Source: an uncultured Chlamydiae bacterium
Lineage (GTDB): Bacteria > Chlamydiota > Chlamydiia > Chlamydiales > SM23-39
DNA: 64,000 bases
Assembly: GCA_903893545.1 (NCBI GenBank)
Contig: CAITMJ010000021.1
Coordinates: forward strand, 124,001-188,000
Direction: 5' to 3'
Below the pieces are notes generated by a model, which ran no database searches, was not told the origin of the DNA, and was given only the letters and a program-made list of their open reading frames with translations. Positions 7,189-15,318 of the stretch are shown one piece after another (the first letter of the stretch is position 1; each line of letters opens with the position of its first letter). The position numbers and the translations under genes were made by a program.

Positions 7189-8733
7189 TCAATCTCCTCC
7201 GCCACGCAATTTGTAACACTCTGTAAGCATTCTTCTAAAATTTTCAGAAGGTAGCTTGCATTGATAGTCCTTCTCTGTCGGTCTGTGGACGCAATAAGTC
7301 TTAGTGATATCAAGGTCTGCCCACTCTTTCTCGTTCTTGAATTTCTCTGCGAACGCCCTGTTTTCTTCGATGTTCTTATTTTGCCCGACGTAATTTTCCT
7401 TAAGAGCCTTTTCCAACCAGGCCTCCGGCTTCTTCACGCCATGGAGTTTTTCCAAATACTGCCCTAATTTTTCCCACGCTTGCTTCATTTCTGCTTCATA
7501 GGTGTAGCGCTGATAAATGCGCTTTACGCGATTTTCTTCTGTGTGATTAAGGCATCGTTCAGCCACTTCAGGGAGGACGCCAAGGGCAGTCATAAGAGTT
7601 GCTCCCGTACGACGCAGATCGTGCGGTTTCCAAATTCCTCTAGGAAGAACCAGGCTGTCGATTTGCTTACTGCGATTGCGGTGGCCAGGGGTGGAGCGTT
7701 GACGATCCACAATTTGTTTTGTGATGGTTTTGGGGCAAACATAGCCATCTTTACGACTTGCAGGGAAGCACCATTCTCCAGGGCCGGTAAGCGCATGAAG
7801 ACGCTGCACATGATTTAAGACAAAGGGAGAAAGGGCTATCAAATGTTCTTTTCCATTTTTGCTATTTTCGGAAGGAATGCGCCATGTGCCCACCTGAAGA
7901 TCGAAATGGCTCCAGCGAGCTTTAAGCAGTTCTCCGATACGACAACAAGTGCCCAGTACAATCCAAATAGCCAAAAATGTCGTCTCTTCCAATCGAGCAG
8001 ATCGGAGTCTGGCAGTAAGTTCGCGAAGTTCCTTTTCATCCAGAACTCGATCGCGTTCCACATTCGCTCCACCGACTGTTTTCTTGCTAATCGCTGCCGT
8101 AGGTTCGGATTCTAGAAGATCGCGACTTACGGCAAAGCGAAACATTTGTCTAATGAGGCTCAGGACCACCTTTGCCATGCGATTCACACCCCTCTGGAGC
8201 AACTTATCTGTGATTTCCGTAACATGCCCTTTACGCACATCTTTGATATTAAGTCGTCCAATGAATGGGAGTACGTCCTTATTCATCATGCGGCGCGCCT
8301 CTACACCCTGATCCTTACGATTGATAAGATCGGTGGCGACCCAGCGCTCAAACAGATCGGCCACCTTAACTTGACTTTCTTGTTCTATAGCGCTCTTCAT
8401 TGCTTGCCGCCGTCTATCCTCAATCGGATCAGCGCCCTCGAACCGTACCTCGTTTTTCATGCGCTCTGCTTCGCGGCGGGCGGCGGGGACGCTCAGGCCA
8501 CCCGAGTCGTTGCGCCCGTATCGAAAAGGCCCAAGCCCTTTCCTCCGCTCTCGCCATTTCTTCTTTGGACACGGAGCGGTATAGCAAAAAATCCACGATT
8601 TTGAACCCGTCGGCATCACGCGCAACACTAACCCCTTGACCTGAGAGTCCCGCACATAGATCGGCTTCGTCTGCGGTTTTATTCTTTGGCAAAATTCATC
8701 AGCCGTTGATCGGGGGATTCGTTCCATCGCCAA
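7189..8733 (-). CDS. tyrosine-type site-specific recombinase/integrase
   Basis: 514 residues. N-terminal arm-binding region of DUF4102 type (IYVRDSQVKGLVLRVMPTGSKSW), central SAM-like core-binding domain, then the catalytic domain with the expected residues: Arg in GTCCRIGELLKARW (about 265), HDLRRTGATLM (about 370), LNHTE, and the nucleophile in IYQRYTY (about 410). Length and residues indicate an intact enzyme. The start at ATG 8733 has AAGGA upstream and overlaps the previous gene by 35 bp; ATG 8727 is an alternative. Likely responsible for integration at the tRNA-Pro 3' end. Confidence 0.93.
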   Translation of the reverse strand: MAMERIPRSTADEFCQRIKPQTKPIYVRDSQVKGLVLRVMPTGSKSWIFCYTAPCPKKKWRERRKGLGPFRYGRNDSGGLSVPAARREAERMKNEVRFEGADPIEDRRRQAMKSAIEQESQVKVADLFERWVATDLINRKDQGVEARRMMNKDVLPFIGRLNIKDVRKGHVTEITDKLLQRGVNRMAKVVLSLIRQMFRFAVSRDLLESEPTAAISKKTVGGANVERDRVLDEKELRELTARLRSARLEETTFLAIWIVLGTCCRIGELLKARWSHFDLQVGTWRIPSENSKNGKEHLIALSPFVLNHVQRLHALTGPGEWCFPASRKDGYVCPKTITKQIVDRQRSTPGHRNRSKQIDSLVLPRGIWKPHDLRRTGATLMTALGVLPEVAERCLNHTEENRVKRIYQRYTYEAEMKQAWEKLGQYLEKLHGVKKPEAWLEKALKENYVGQNKNIEENRAFAEKFKNEKEWADLDITKTYCVHRPTEKDYQCKLPSENFRRMLTECYKLRGGGD

Positions 8734-9937
8734 TTCCTTCTTGTTTCCTTTTAAAATTTTCAGCCTGCTTCTTCTCTATGGCTTCTCGCACAGATCTGAA
8801 TTCTTTCATAATCTCTGCCTCCCTTTCTGGAGACGGACGCGATAACTTTCCTTCTTGTGGTCGACGGCGGCGCATAAATTTTTTCCACATCTTTGTAGTA
8901 AAAGAGTTCTCCAAATCTGGAGGATATAGGCCGTACTCATCACGAAAGGTCGTCATTTCCTCTTCAGATAGCCCCTCCAGATAGGTGGCCAGTTTTTTGA
9001 GATCCTGCTGCAAATCCGCTTTTGATACGAACACCTGATCTGGTCTAAGGAAAAAAGGAACTAACAATTTAAGATCCTCGTCTTCGGAGGAAAAAATATG
9101 GCAAAAGGGCAAGTAATAGAGGTATTGAATATCTAAATGCGCCTTACCGTCCTTACTGCGGCTCACAAATCCACAAAGCAAACTGTAATAGTGAATCACT
9201 TCTACTCTGTGGACGTACATAGCGTACGGGGCAAAATATCGCAGCGCTGGCTGCCCCTTTTGCCTCCATCTCCGCATTACTGTACCGATATGACCTGTAT
9301 GATCTCGAAAGAAATGCCTTGCCACCCGAAATACTTCGCGACGGGGAGTCGCATAAAAAAACCTTACCTCATCCGCATAAGAGACCATTTCCTCCAAGGA
9401 CAAGAACTTAGGCACAGCTGCTTCTTTATCCGCTTTCTGTTCTTTTTCCACTTCGTGATACAAAGTTACTAAATCAACGGCATCTTCATCGCGAATCGCT
9501 TTTGCTTTTTGCAAGTCTTCCGCAGAGAAGTTTCCCTCCGCCCAATTCCTCAAAATTGCCATCATTGGATGCTCATCGAAAAAAATGCCCCGGCCCGTTT
9601 CTGGCGTGTCTACTGCAACGCCGAACTCGCGCGGAACCGTGTACCCGTCCATTGGAATGACAGTTCCCGCTAAAAGTTCATTGGTGGCCATCGTAAGAGC
9701 ATCAGGCAGCACAGATGACTGCGATGACTGAGTCTTTGCCGCAAGTTCTTTAATGATCCTTTTCCACTCCGCTTCGTTTTTATCTCTTTTTTTTTCATCA
9801 GCAAGATCCGAAGTGATCTCTCTCAACAAGATCGGAGAAACTCGGTGCTGGTAATACCGAGTCAGAGATTCTAGACACTTGAAACCTAGCCCTTGGAAAG
9901 TGGACTTATCCATTAGTAAGAAAGGCCCTGAGACCAT
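8699..9937 (-). CDS. hypothetical protein linked to the integrase
   Basis: 412 residues. ATG 9937 has a perfect AGGAGG seven bases upstream, so I prefer it over an upstream in-frame start at 10048. The N-terminus (SGPFLLMDKSTFQ...) followed by RYYQHRVSPILLREITSDL resembles the start of an uncharacterised family often seen in genomic islands, in which an early Asp could belong to a PIN-like nuclease fold; that reading is speculative. The middle is charged and helical, and the C-terminus is rich in Lys, Arg and Glu. The stop overlaps the integrase start, so the two are probably co-expressed. Confidence 0.65.
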   Translation of the reverse strand: MVSGPFLLMDKSTFQGLGFKCLESLTRYYQHRVSPILLREITSDLADEKKRDKNEAEWKRIIKELAAKTQSSQSSVLPDALTMATNELLAGTVIPMDGYTVPREFGVAVDTPETGRGIFFDEHPMMAILRNWAEGNFSAEDLQKAKAIRDEDAVDLVTLYHEVEKEQKADKEAAVPKFLSLEEMVSYADEVRFFYATPRREVFRVARHFFRDHTGHIGTVMRRWRQKGQPALRYFAPYAMYVHRVEVIHYYSLLCGFVSRSKDGKAHLDIQYLYYLPFCHIFSSEDEDLKLLVPFFLRPDQVFVSKADLQQDLKKLATYLEGLSEEEMTTFRDEYGLYPPDLENSFTTKMWKKFMRRRRPQEGKLSRPSPEREAEIMKEFRSVREAIEKKQAENFKRKQEGIGDGTNPPING

Positions 9938-10065
9938 TATGCGCCTCCTTGTAAAAACGCTCTTTGCAGTCATCGCCCGCAGCAGCACAAACTCTCCCAG
10001 GCGATCACCTCCTTTTTCGTGTGGCGGACATGTGGCGTATGCATCCACTTGATAAAGGAAGCACC

Positions 10066-10095
10066 ATCATAAGACAAAAAATTGACGCAAATCAA
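10066..10095 (-). promoter_or_regulatory. candidate promoter for the integrase operon
   Basis: On the minus strand: TTGATT (10095-10090), 18-nt spacer, TATGAT (10071-10066). It would give a leader of about 120 nt before ATG 9937. The stretch 9938-10289 otherwise contains no convincing gene; it holds this promoter and the tRNA-Pro fragment. Confidence 0.35.
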
Positions 10096-10169
10096 GGAAA
10101 AAGAGATGGTTAAGGCAGATTTTGCAAGACTAAAAAAGACGGAATGAAGTAGGATAAAGCATGAAAAAA

Positions 10170-10223
10170 CTTGCATTGGGTGCAAGAGGTAGGAGATTAA
10201 AATCCTCTCACCCAGGTTCTTTT
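10170..10223 (+). other. tRNA-Pro 3'-half remnant, probable att site
   Basis: CTTGC-ATTGGGT-GCAAG forms a perfect anticodon stem-loop whose anticodon would be TGG, and CACCCAG matches the tRNA-Pro acceptor 3' strand, but the acceptor 5' strand and D arm are absent and the T arm has decayed (GGAGA no longer pairs fully with CCTCT; the loop lacks TTCGA). It is 82% identical to the same half of tRNA-Pro(GGG) at 5382-5426. Best read as the right attachment site of the integrative element. Confidence 0.7.
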
Positions 10224-10289
10224 CCAAAGACAGCGTCTGAACCTCGAAAAATGTTTAGTCGCTAAAAAACCAGAATCATTATCCTACTT

Positions 10290-11891
10290 ATGACAACAGA
10301 AGTTGATGCTCCCTCTTCCGACTCTGACCCCTCTGGTTCCTCAGATTTTTCTGATATTTCCAGTTACGCTGATTGGGCATTGAAATCTGGAATATGGGAT
10401 GGTCGACAAGTATCTTGGACTGAAGCCTTCGATTTTCATGAAGAACTCAAATTACGCTTGATTCAGCTCTTATTTGAGAGCCAAAGTGAAATCACTTTCA
10501 ATCGATTGGCTGCGCAGCTTGCCTGGATTGGTAGCACAGATTCTCGAGATCTGCTTGCTCGAGATATTCAAGCTCTCGATTTTTCAAACAATGATTTAAT
10601 TGCTCAAGTAGGTCTAAGAAAATCTCTTAGCAAGTTCTGGAAAAAGCACAAAAAAGAAATTCTAATCGGCGCAGCAGTTGTCGGTGTTGCTACTGTGGTC
10701 GTGGTAGTAGCCGTCACTACAGGGGGTGCCGCGGCGGGAGGCGCAGTAGCAGCAGGTGGAGCCGCCTTAGATGCCTTGAAAAAAGGTGGAGAGAAGCCGG
10801 AACCCAGCCAAACTGTAAAAAATGATAACGTAACTCTACCGACAGAGCTGACTTTTCCCCCTTCATTCGAAACCTTAGAAAGATCTTGCGGAGATCACAA
10901 AGTGCTTTTCGGAGAACACGGGGTTTTGATCGACGGTCAATACTCCAGCTATAAGGACATTTTGAATTCTTCAGGCGAGCACCCTTATTTGGGAATCTCA
11001 CCTTCCTATCTTTCTCCCCCTACCTACCAGCCTGATTTGCCAGGAAATAATTTTCCTTCAGGACTAATAAAACCAGATTTGTATCAAATTCCACCGCCAC
11101 CTGGCGTAGGTTCAGAGAAATCATGGCTCTCTAATACGTTTGAAATCATAGGTCGAGGCGTGGTCGATCAGGAACCATTGAATCAGGAGCCCCCTCCTCT
11201 CCCTGAACGAGCTACTTCTTTTCGCTTTAGCACTGTAGGGAACCGTGAACCTCATCTCCAAATTGGAGGGATCAACGGGATCGACACTAACTACGACCAA
11301 GCTCGTTCTCATGCAAACTACGTGGCCAATTTTGTCCCTAAACGCAGCATTGATTGGGTCTACAACCGATCACGGGGGTCTGTCATTGACCTTGCCGAAG
11401 TTTTCACTCTGAATTATGCAGGCTCCTCTCCTAACACCAGTAAGCTTCTACAAGAAAGATGGACAGCTTTCAACCAAGAAAACACAGATCGGCCCAATGC
11501 AAAATATCTTCAATTCTGTCACAGCCAAGGGGCGATACATGTTCGGAATGCTCTAGCTCATTCGCCAAAGGAGATTCGTAACCGTGTCATCGTTGTGGCG
11601 ATTGCTCCCGGAGCAGTCGTTCTGAGCAAGCTTTGTCATAAGTCTTTTAACTATGCCAGCAAGAACGATTTTGTAAATCTCGGCGAATTAGTTTATGCCG
11701 GCGCTTTAGATCCCAGTGAATGCGGAACCTCAAAATTATTAGAAATGGCAATGGATCATCGTGAAGAGCTCATTTTACTAGACCCTCATCCAGAAGCTAC
11801 AGGCATCGATCATGATTTTCAAAGTCCAACTTTTAAGGAAAAAATCAAAGACCATATTCAAGACTATTTGAATAGTGACGGAGAATTTTAA
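10290..11891 (+). CDS. DUF687-type chlamydial protein with a hydrolase-like C-terminal domain
   Basis: 533 residues. The N-terminus is Ser/Asp-rich and low complexity (to about 25), then helical. A strongly hydrophobic Val/Ala/Gly stretch at about 122-165 (starting ILIGAAVVGVATV) would span a membrane once or twice. After a Pro-rich linker, the C-terminal domain (about 315-533) contains GINGIDT, WVYNRSRG, CHSQGAIHVRNAL near 410, and GIDHDFQSPTF near the end. I recognise this as DUF687, known from Chlamydiae. CHSQG resembles a hydrolase nucleophile elbow, with Ser412 and the late Asp/His as candidate partners; activity is untested. The following lipoprotein gene overlaps its stop (TAATG). Confidence 0.75.
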   Translation: MTTEVDAPSSDSDPSGSSDFSDISSYADWALKSGIWDGRQVSWTEAFDFHEELKLRLIQLLFESQSEITFNRLAAQLAWIGSTDSRDLLARDIQALDFSNNDLIAQVGLRKSLSKFWKKHKKEILIGAAVVGVATVVVVVAVTTGGAAAGGAVAAGGAALDALKKGGEKPEPSQTVKNDNVTLPTELTFPPSFETLERSCGDHKVLFGEHGVLIDGQYSSYKDILNSSGEHPYLGISPSYLSPPTYQPDLPGNNFPSGLIKPDLYQIPPPPGVGSEKSWLSNTFEIIGRGVVDQEPLNQEPPPLPERATSFRFSTVGNREPHLQIGGINGIDTNYDQARSHANYVANFVPKRSIDWVYNRSRGSVIDLAEVFTLNYAGSSPNTSKLLQERWTAFNQENTDRPNAKYLQFCHSQGAIHVRNALAHSPKEIRNRVIVVAIAPGAVVLSKLCHKSFNYASKNDFVNLGELVYAGALDPSECGTSKLLEMAMDHREELILLDPHPEATGIDHDFQSPTFKEKIKDHIQDYLNSDGEF

Positions 11892-12433
11892 TGAAGTTTA
11901 TTTTTTCGCTTATAATAATTTCTATTTTTTGCGGATGCGAAAATAAATCCACCTACCATCTTAGTGAAGATGAGAAGTTAGCAAATGCAATTACGAAAAA
12001 AGTCGCTCTCCAAATCAACCACGAATTTGGTCTTATTCCTTGCGGTACAGGTGGACAGATGATGGATCAGATTAAAATGCTTCACTTAGCTTTTGACTGT
12101 CGTAAACCTTTAGACATTGATACCAGCCGCCAATTATTGGTTGCTGCCGTGGAGAGATTTGTATCTGAGGTGAATGCGAATGAAAGTATTCGACCTTACC
12201 TAGACAACTATCCATTCGAAGCAAAAAATATCCAAATTGTAATATTTATTCAGCGTCCAGACGGATCACATTTTAATCCCGATGGTTTGGTCGTAACATC
12301 AGCAAAAGATGGAGTTTTAGAATACAAGACTGACGATCCTAATGGGCCTCTTTTCAAGACAGTTCATTCTGAAACTTATGAAGAAGCCTTAAAACAGCTA
12401 AAAAATCATCCAAAATCGGACGGCCTGCAATGA
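11891..12433 (+). CDS. putative lipoprotein
   Basis: 180 residues with a short signal peptide ending in the lipobox FCGC, Cys at residue 16. The start codon shares one base with the preceding stop. The mature part is unrecognised; it carries AVERFVSEVNANESIRPYLDNYPF and a strand-rich region (IQIVIFIQRPDG), followed by an acidic tail. Its position suggests co-expression with the DUF687 protein and the downstream ogt through an ATGA overlap at 12430-12433. Confidence 0.75.
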   Translation: MKFIFSLIIISIFCGCENKSTYHLSEDEKLANAITKKVALQINHEFGLIPCGTGGQMMDQIKMLHLAFDCRKPLDIDTSRQLLVAAVERFVSEVNANESIRPYLDNYPFEAKNIQIVIFIQRPDGSHFNPDGLVVTSAKDGVLEYKTDDPNGPLFKTVHSETYEEALKQLKNHPKSDGLQ

Positions 12434-12945
12434 AAAAAACTCGAGGCCTTCGACTTCTACCAAAAGGCGCCGTTTATGGTGAGATGAATTCGCCTGTTGG
12501 GAATTTAACCATCATAACCTCCCCTGAGGGGCTCCACGCAATTTTGTGGGATCTCGACCGCGAAAATCCAAAGTATAGCGACCTCAGCAAAGCGGAAGAT
12601 GCGACGGTCATTGTAGAAACAAAAAAACAGTTGAACGAATATTTTCAAAAGAGAAGAAAAGCATTTGATTTGCCGTTAGTATTAAACGGAACGGTTTTCC
12701 AAAATGAAGCCTGGAATCAATTGCTTAAAATCCCTTACGCAACAACAATTTCCTATGCCGAACAGGCAGAAAAAATCGGCAACAAAAATAAAGCTCGGGC
12801 CGTCGGAATGGCCAACGGATGCAATCCAATTTCAATCGTCATTCCCTGCCATCGCGTGATTGGAAGCAGCGGCCATTTGGTAGGCTTTGGCGGCGGCCTT
12901 GAAAAAAAGGCTTTCTTGCTACAGTTAGAACAAACTGGGCATTAG
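12430..12945 (+). CDS. ogt: methylated-DNA-[protein]-cysteine S-methyltransferase
   Basis: 171 residues. Direct-reversal repair protein that takes the methyl group from O6-methylguanine onto its own cysteine. The active-site motif IPCHRVI with the acceptor Cys, the helix-turn-helix segment (YATTISYAEQAEKIGNKNKARAVGMANG) and the C-terminal GFGGGLEKKAFLL are all present. Length is standard for the single-domain Ogt/MGMT class. Starts as ATGA overlapping the lipoprotein stop and converges with the lipase-like gene (4-bp overlap). Confidence 0.93.
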   Translation: MKKTRGLRLLPKGAVYGEMNSPVGNLTIITSPEGLHAILWDLDRENPKYSDLSKAEDATVIVETKKQLNEYFQKRRKAFDLPLVLNGTVFQNEAWNQLLKIPYATTISYAEQAEKIGNKNKARAVGMANGCNPISIVIPCHRVIGSSGHLVGFGGGLEKKAFLLQLEQTGH

Positions 12946-15278
12946 CTCATCTGAAGCTCAACCATTGTAAGAGTCTCTTCTACTACTTTCGTCGGACGGT
13001 AAACACAACTAAAGATTCCCTTCTCATCTCGTGTGATTCGCTCTTGGTTGGTCGTATTATAGAGCCAGGCCCAAGCATATAAAAGCGGGGCAAAAATAAA
13101 ACCCAGGATGCGGCGCGCAATTTCCACAATGCGCGGACTGATAAGCACCCGATATCCAAAAAGCTCCCTCAATGAACCGCCAAGAACCCATGCATGGTCA
13201 AAGAGAGCAAAACTTTGCGGCGAAAGAGTAGAAACCGTGTAATCGACATCTCGAACTGCACCGCCAATGCGGCGTCCATGCGTTGCACACGTTGTAATGG
13301 GCAACGCTTTTGGAGCCTCCGTTGGCCGAAAGATTTGTATCTCCATTTCAAGCCACTTCTCATCGAGCGCTGGATCGTATCCATTTGTCCCTAAATGGCT
13401 TCCTCCAACTTCTGGAACAATGTCCCCATATTCCAATTGATGAAAGATTTTCCATCGCTGACCCAATGCGTCGAGCAAATCTCTATGCTCGCGGCCAAAG
13501 TTCATAAATGCTCGATCGATGGAAGTATCTGTGGCAGGTCCATTATACGCTCGGCAAAGCAAATTGGATCCAGGGCATGGAATCCTTCGACGTCCTGGGC
13601 CAAAATGGTGGATGCCCACCTGCGCAAGAGCCGCTCCTAAACTATGGCCGGAAAATAGAAGATCCTGAGCGATTTTATATTTGGGAAGCTCTTTGAGGCG
13701 CTCTCCCTCGGCCAAAAGGTATTCTCGGATTTGAGAAGAACTTTTAAGAGAACGATCTTGGCCAAACTCTTCGAGCGCTTTGCGGTAAGAAGCTTCCGCA
13801 GCATCGCCAGTTTGTGTATCTGCATGGAGTAAATAGGCCACCCAAAGAGGAATCGTGCGCGTAAAGAAAGCATATCGATTGACTTCTTCTGCAGAACTCT
13901 CTTCCCAAACTCCAGGGGAGCCTTCGATGTAGAAATCATTTTCGACCGATCCGGCCGCATCGATCTCGCAAGGACTGCTATTGGTGCTTCGATAAGCATG
14001 AATCATGGGGAGCGGGCGGCCGTTTTCTTTGTACTTAGCGCAAGCGGGCATGAATAGATAATTGAGATTGCCTTTGCCATTGTCCTCAATTGTTTTTGAA
14101 TAGTACCAGCGAGCATCTCCCTTGCTTGTTTGCGGCGCAGGGATCAAAACCCCCGTCTTCCAGAGAGAAACCAACCCATCTTTAGGATATTCTCGAAACA
14201 AGCTTTTTTTCGCGACAACGTGGGCAAGAAGCTCATAGAAATTTGCCCAATCTGGCTTTTGAAGATCAGAAAAGATCTGCAAAAGCTCAAATTGATCTCT
14301 GGCGGGATCGTTTTCGTGCAAATTCCCCATCGTCTTAAACCCACAAATTGCAAGATGAGTGATTTTTCTCCCTGTCATCGCTCGATCGAGCTCCTCTTTA
14401 TTCGGCATTAAAATTTGCACAAGCCAGTTAAAAGATGCAGGAGACAGATCCTCTACCAAAGCAGGGGCGTCTTTTAGAAAGTGATCGAGAGTTTTCAGAT
14501 CAAACCCTCTTAATTCACGCACAGAAAAGATTTCTAAAAGCTCTTCTCGTGAAGGCTTCAAAATACGAAGATCCCGTTGCAATCGCAAAAGCTTTCCATA
14601 GAGAATTTCAAGATGCCTCATCTCAATATTATTCACGCCGATGTTCGTTTTAAAGACATGATCAGGAAGAAGCGGCTCTCCTGCATCGATCATCGCGCCG
14701 AAGTTAAATCCGTAGGCATATTGCGCATAGTCGACAAACTCTTGCCCATATTGCTGGACAGCAAAAGCCTTGTAAGTAGCCACAGTTCTCCGATTTTCTT
14801 CTTTTCGACAAGGCAATAGCTCTTCTATTTGCAAAAATCCATTTTTACTTAAGACAAGACGCGTAGAACCTTGCATCTTTCGCTCCTCGACAAAATATCG
14901 CTCCTTCGTTTGCAGAGCCAATTCAGAAAGAATTGTGTAAGGATCAGAAAATAGAGGATGATCGATATTGATTCGAAGAGAGGGGTTTTCCTTTGAAAGA
15001 AGAGGAGAAAACAAGCCGGCAACTCTATATTGCAAAATGTCCCTATCCGGATACATTCGCGTCATCGGAAAGTATTGATAAATCCTAGACCAAAAACCCG
15101 CAGTAGGATTTTGCCGAACAATCTTCCATCTGCCATCGATCGATTGAGTACTGCCGCTTTTTGCAAGAGCAATCGCTTCACTGGCGAGTTTATGCATTGC
15201 CTCTGGCGGATCTAAAAAAGGAACCTCTACCTGAATGCAATTACTGAGCCAATTATTGTCATTTAATCGATGAATCAT
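12942..15278 (-). CDS. large lipase-like (class 3 type) protein
   Basis: 778 residues. The N-terminal ~450 residues are unrecognised. Near residue 548 the sequence FSGHSLGAALAQVG gives the GxSxG elbow of class 3 lipases, followed by AYNGPATD and a region with GDIVPEVGGSHLG that could supply the catalytic Asp/His. A hydrophobic segment near the C-terminus (ILGFIFAPLLYAWAWLY, about 725-742) could bind membranes. No signal peptide is visible, so a cytosolic enzyme or a type III effector are both possible. A hairpin covers its ribosome site (15283-15308). Substrate unknown. Confidence 0.7.
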   Translation of the reverse strand: MIHRLNDNNWLSNCIQVEVPFLDPPEAMHKLASEAIALAKSGSTQSIDGRWKIVRQNPTAGFWSRIYQYFPMTRMYPDRDILQYRVAGLFSPLLSKENPSLRINIDHPLFSDPYTILSELALQTKERYFVEERKMQGSTRLVLSKNGFLQIEELLPCRKEENRRTVATYKAFAVQQYGQEFVDYAQYAYGFNFGAMIDAGEPLLPDHVFKTNIGVNNIEMRHLEILYGKLLRLQRDLRILKPSREELLEIFSVRELRGFDLKTLDHFLKDAPALVEDLSPASFNWLVQILMPNKEELDRAMTGRKITHLAICGFKTMGNLHENDPARDQFELLQIFSDLQKPDWANFYELLAHVVAKKSLFREYPKDGLVSLWKTGVLIPAPQTSKGDARWYYSKTIEDNGKGNLNYLFMPACAKYKENGRPLPMIHAYRSTNSSPCEIDAAGSVENDFYIEGSPGVWEESSAEEVNRYAFFTRTIPLWVAYLLHADTQTGDAAEASYRKALEEFGQDRSLKSSSQIREYLLAEGERLKELPKYKIAQDLLFSGHSLGAALAQVGIHHFGPGRRRIPCPGSNLLCRAYNGPATDTSIDRAFMNFGREHRDLLDALGQRWKIFHQLEYGDIVPEVGGSHLGTNGYDPALDEKWLEMEIQIFRPTEAPKALPITTCATHGRRIGGAVRDVDYTVSTLSPQSFALFDHAWVLGGSLRELFGYRVLISPRIVEIARRILGFIFAPLLYAWAWLYNTTNQERITRDEKGIFSCVYRPTKVVEETLTMVELQMS

Positions 15279-15282
15279 GAAG

Positions 15283-15308
15283 TTCCACTCTTTTTTTAAA
15301 GAGTGGAA
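15283..15308 (-). promoter_or_regulatory. hairpin covering the ribosome site of the lipase-like gene
   Basis: Perfect 11-nt arms (TTCCACTCTTT / AAAGAGTGGAA) with a 4-nt loop. In the minus-strand transcript the 3' arm holds AGAGUGGA and ends 4 nt before the AUG at 15278, so pairing would hide the likely ribosome site. It has no U-run behind it, so a terminator for the upstream methyltransferase is less likely. Confidence 0.45.
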
Positions 15309-15318
15309 ACTCTACCGT

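Larger units (their letters stand above)
5382..10223. mobile_element. tRNA-Pro-associated integrative element, partly decayed
   Basis: The left edge is the anticodon-to-3' half of the intact tRNA-Pro gene (5382-5426). The right edge is a degenerate copy of the same half (10171-10215), with 37 of 45 positions identical without gaps, and both are followed by a nearly identical TTCTTTT tail. Between them lie a tyrosine integrase with an intact active site, a frameshifted DUF5681 gene, two small or unknown genes and a PD-(D/E)XK-like gene, none of which looks like chlamydial core content. This is the layout expected of an element integrated into a tRNA 3' end. Confidence 0.75.

Noticed and set aside
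10171..10215. Second complete tRNA-Pro
   Set aside because: Acceptor 5' strand and D arm are missing and the T arm is disrupted; it is a 3'-half fragment.
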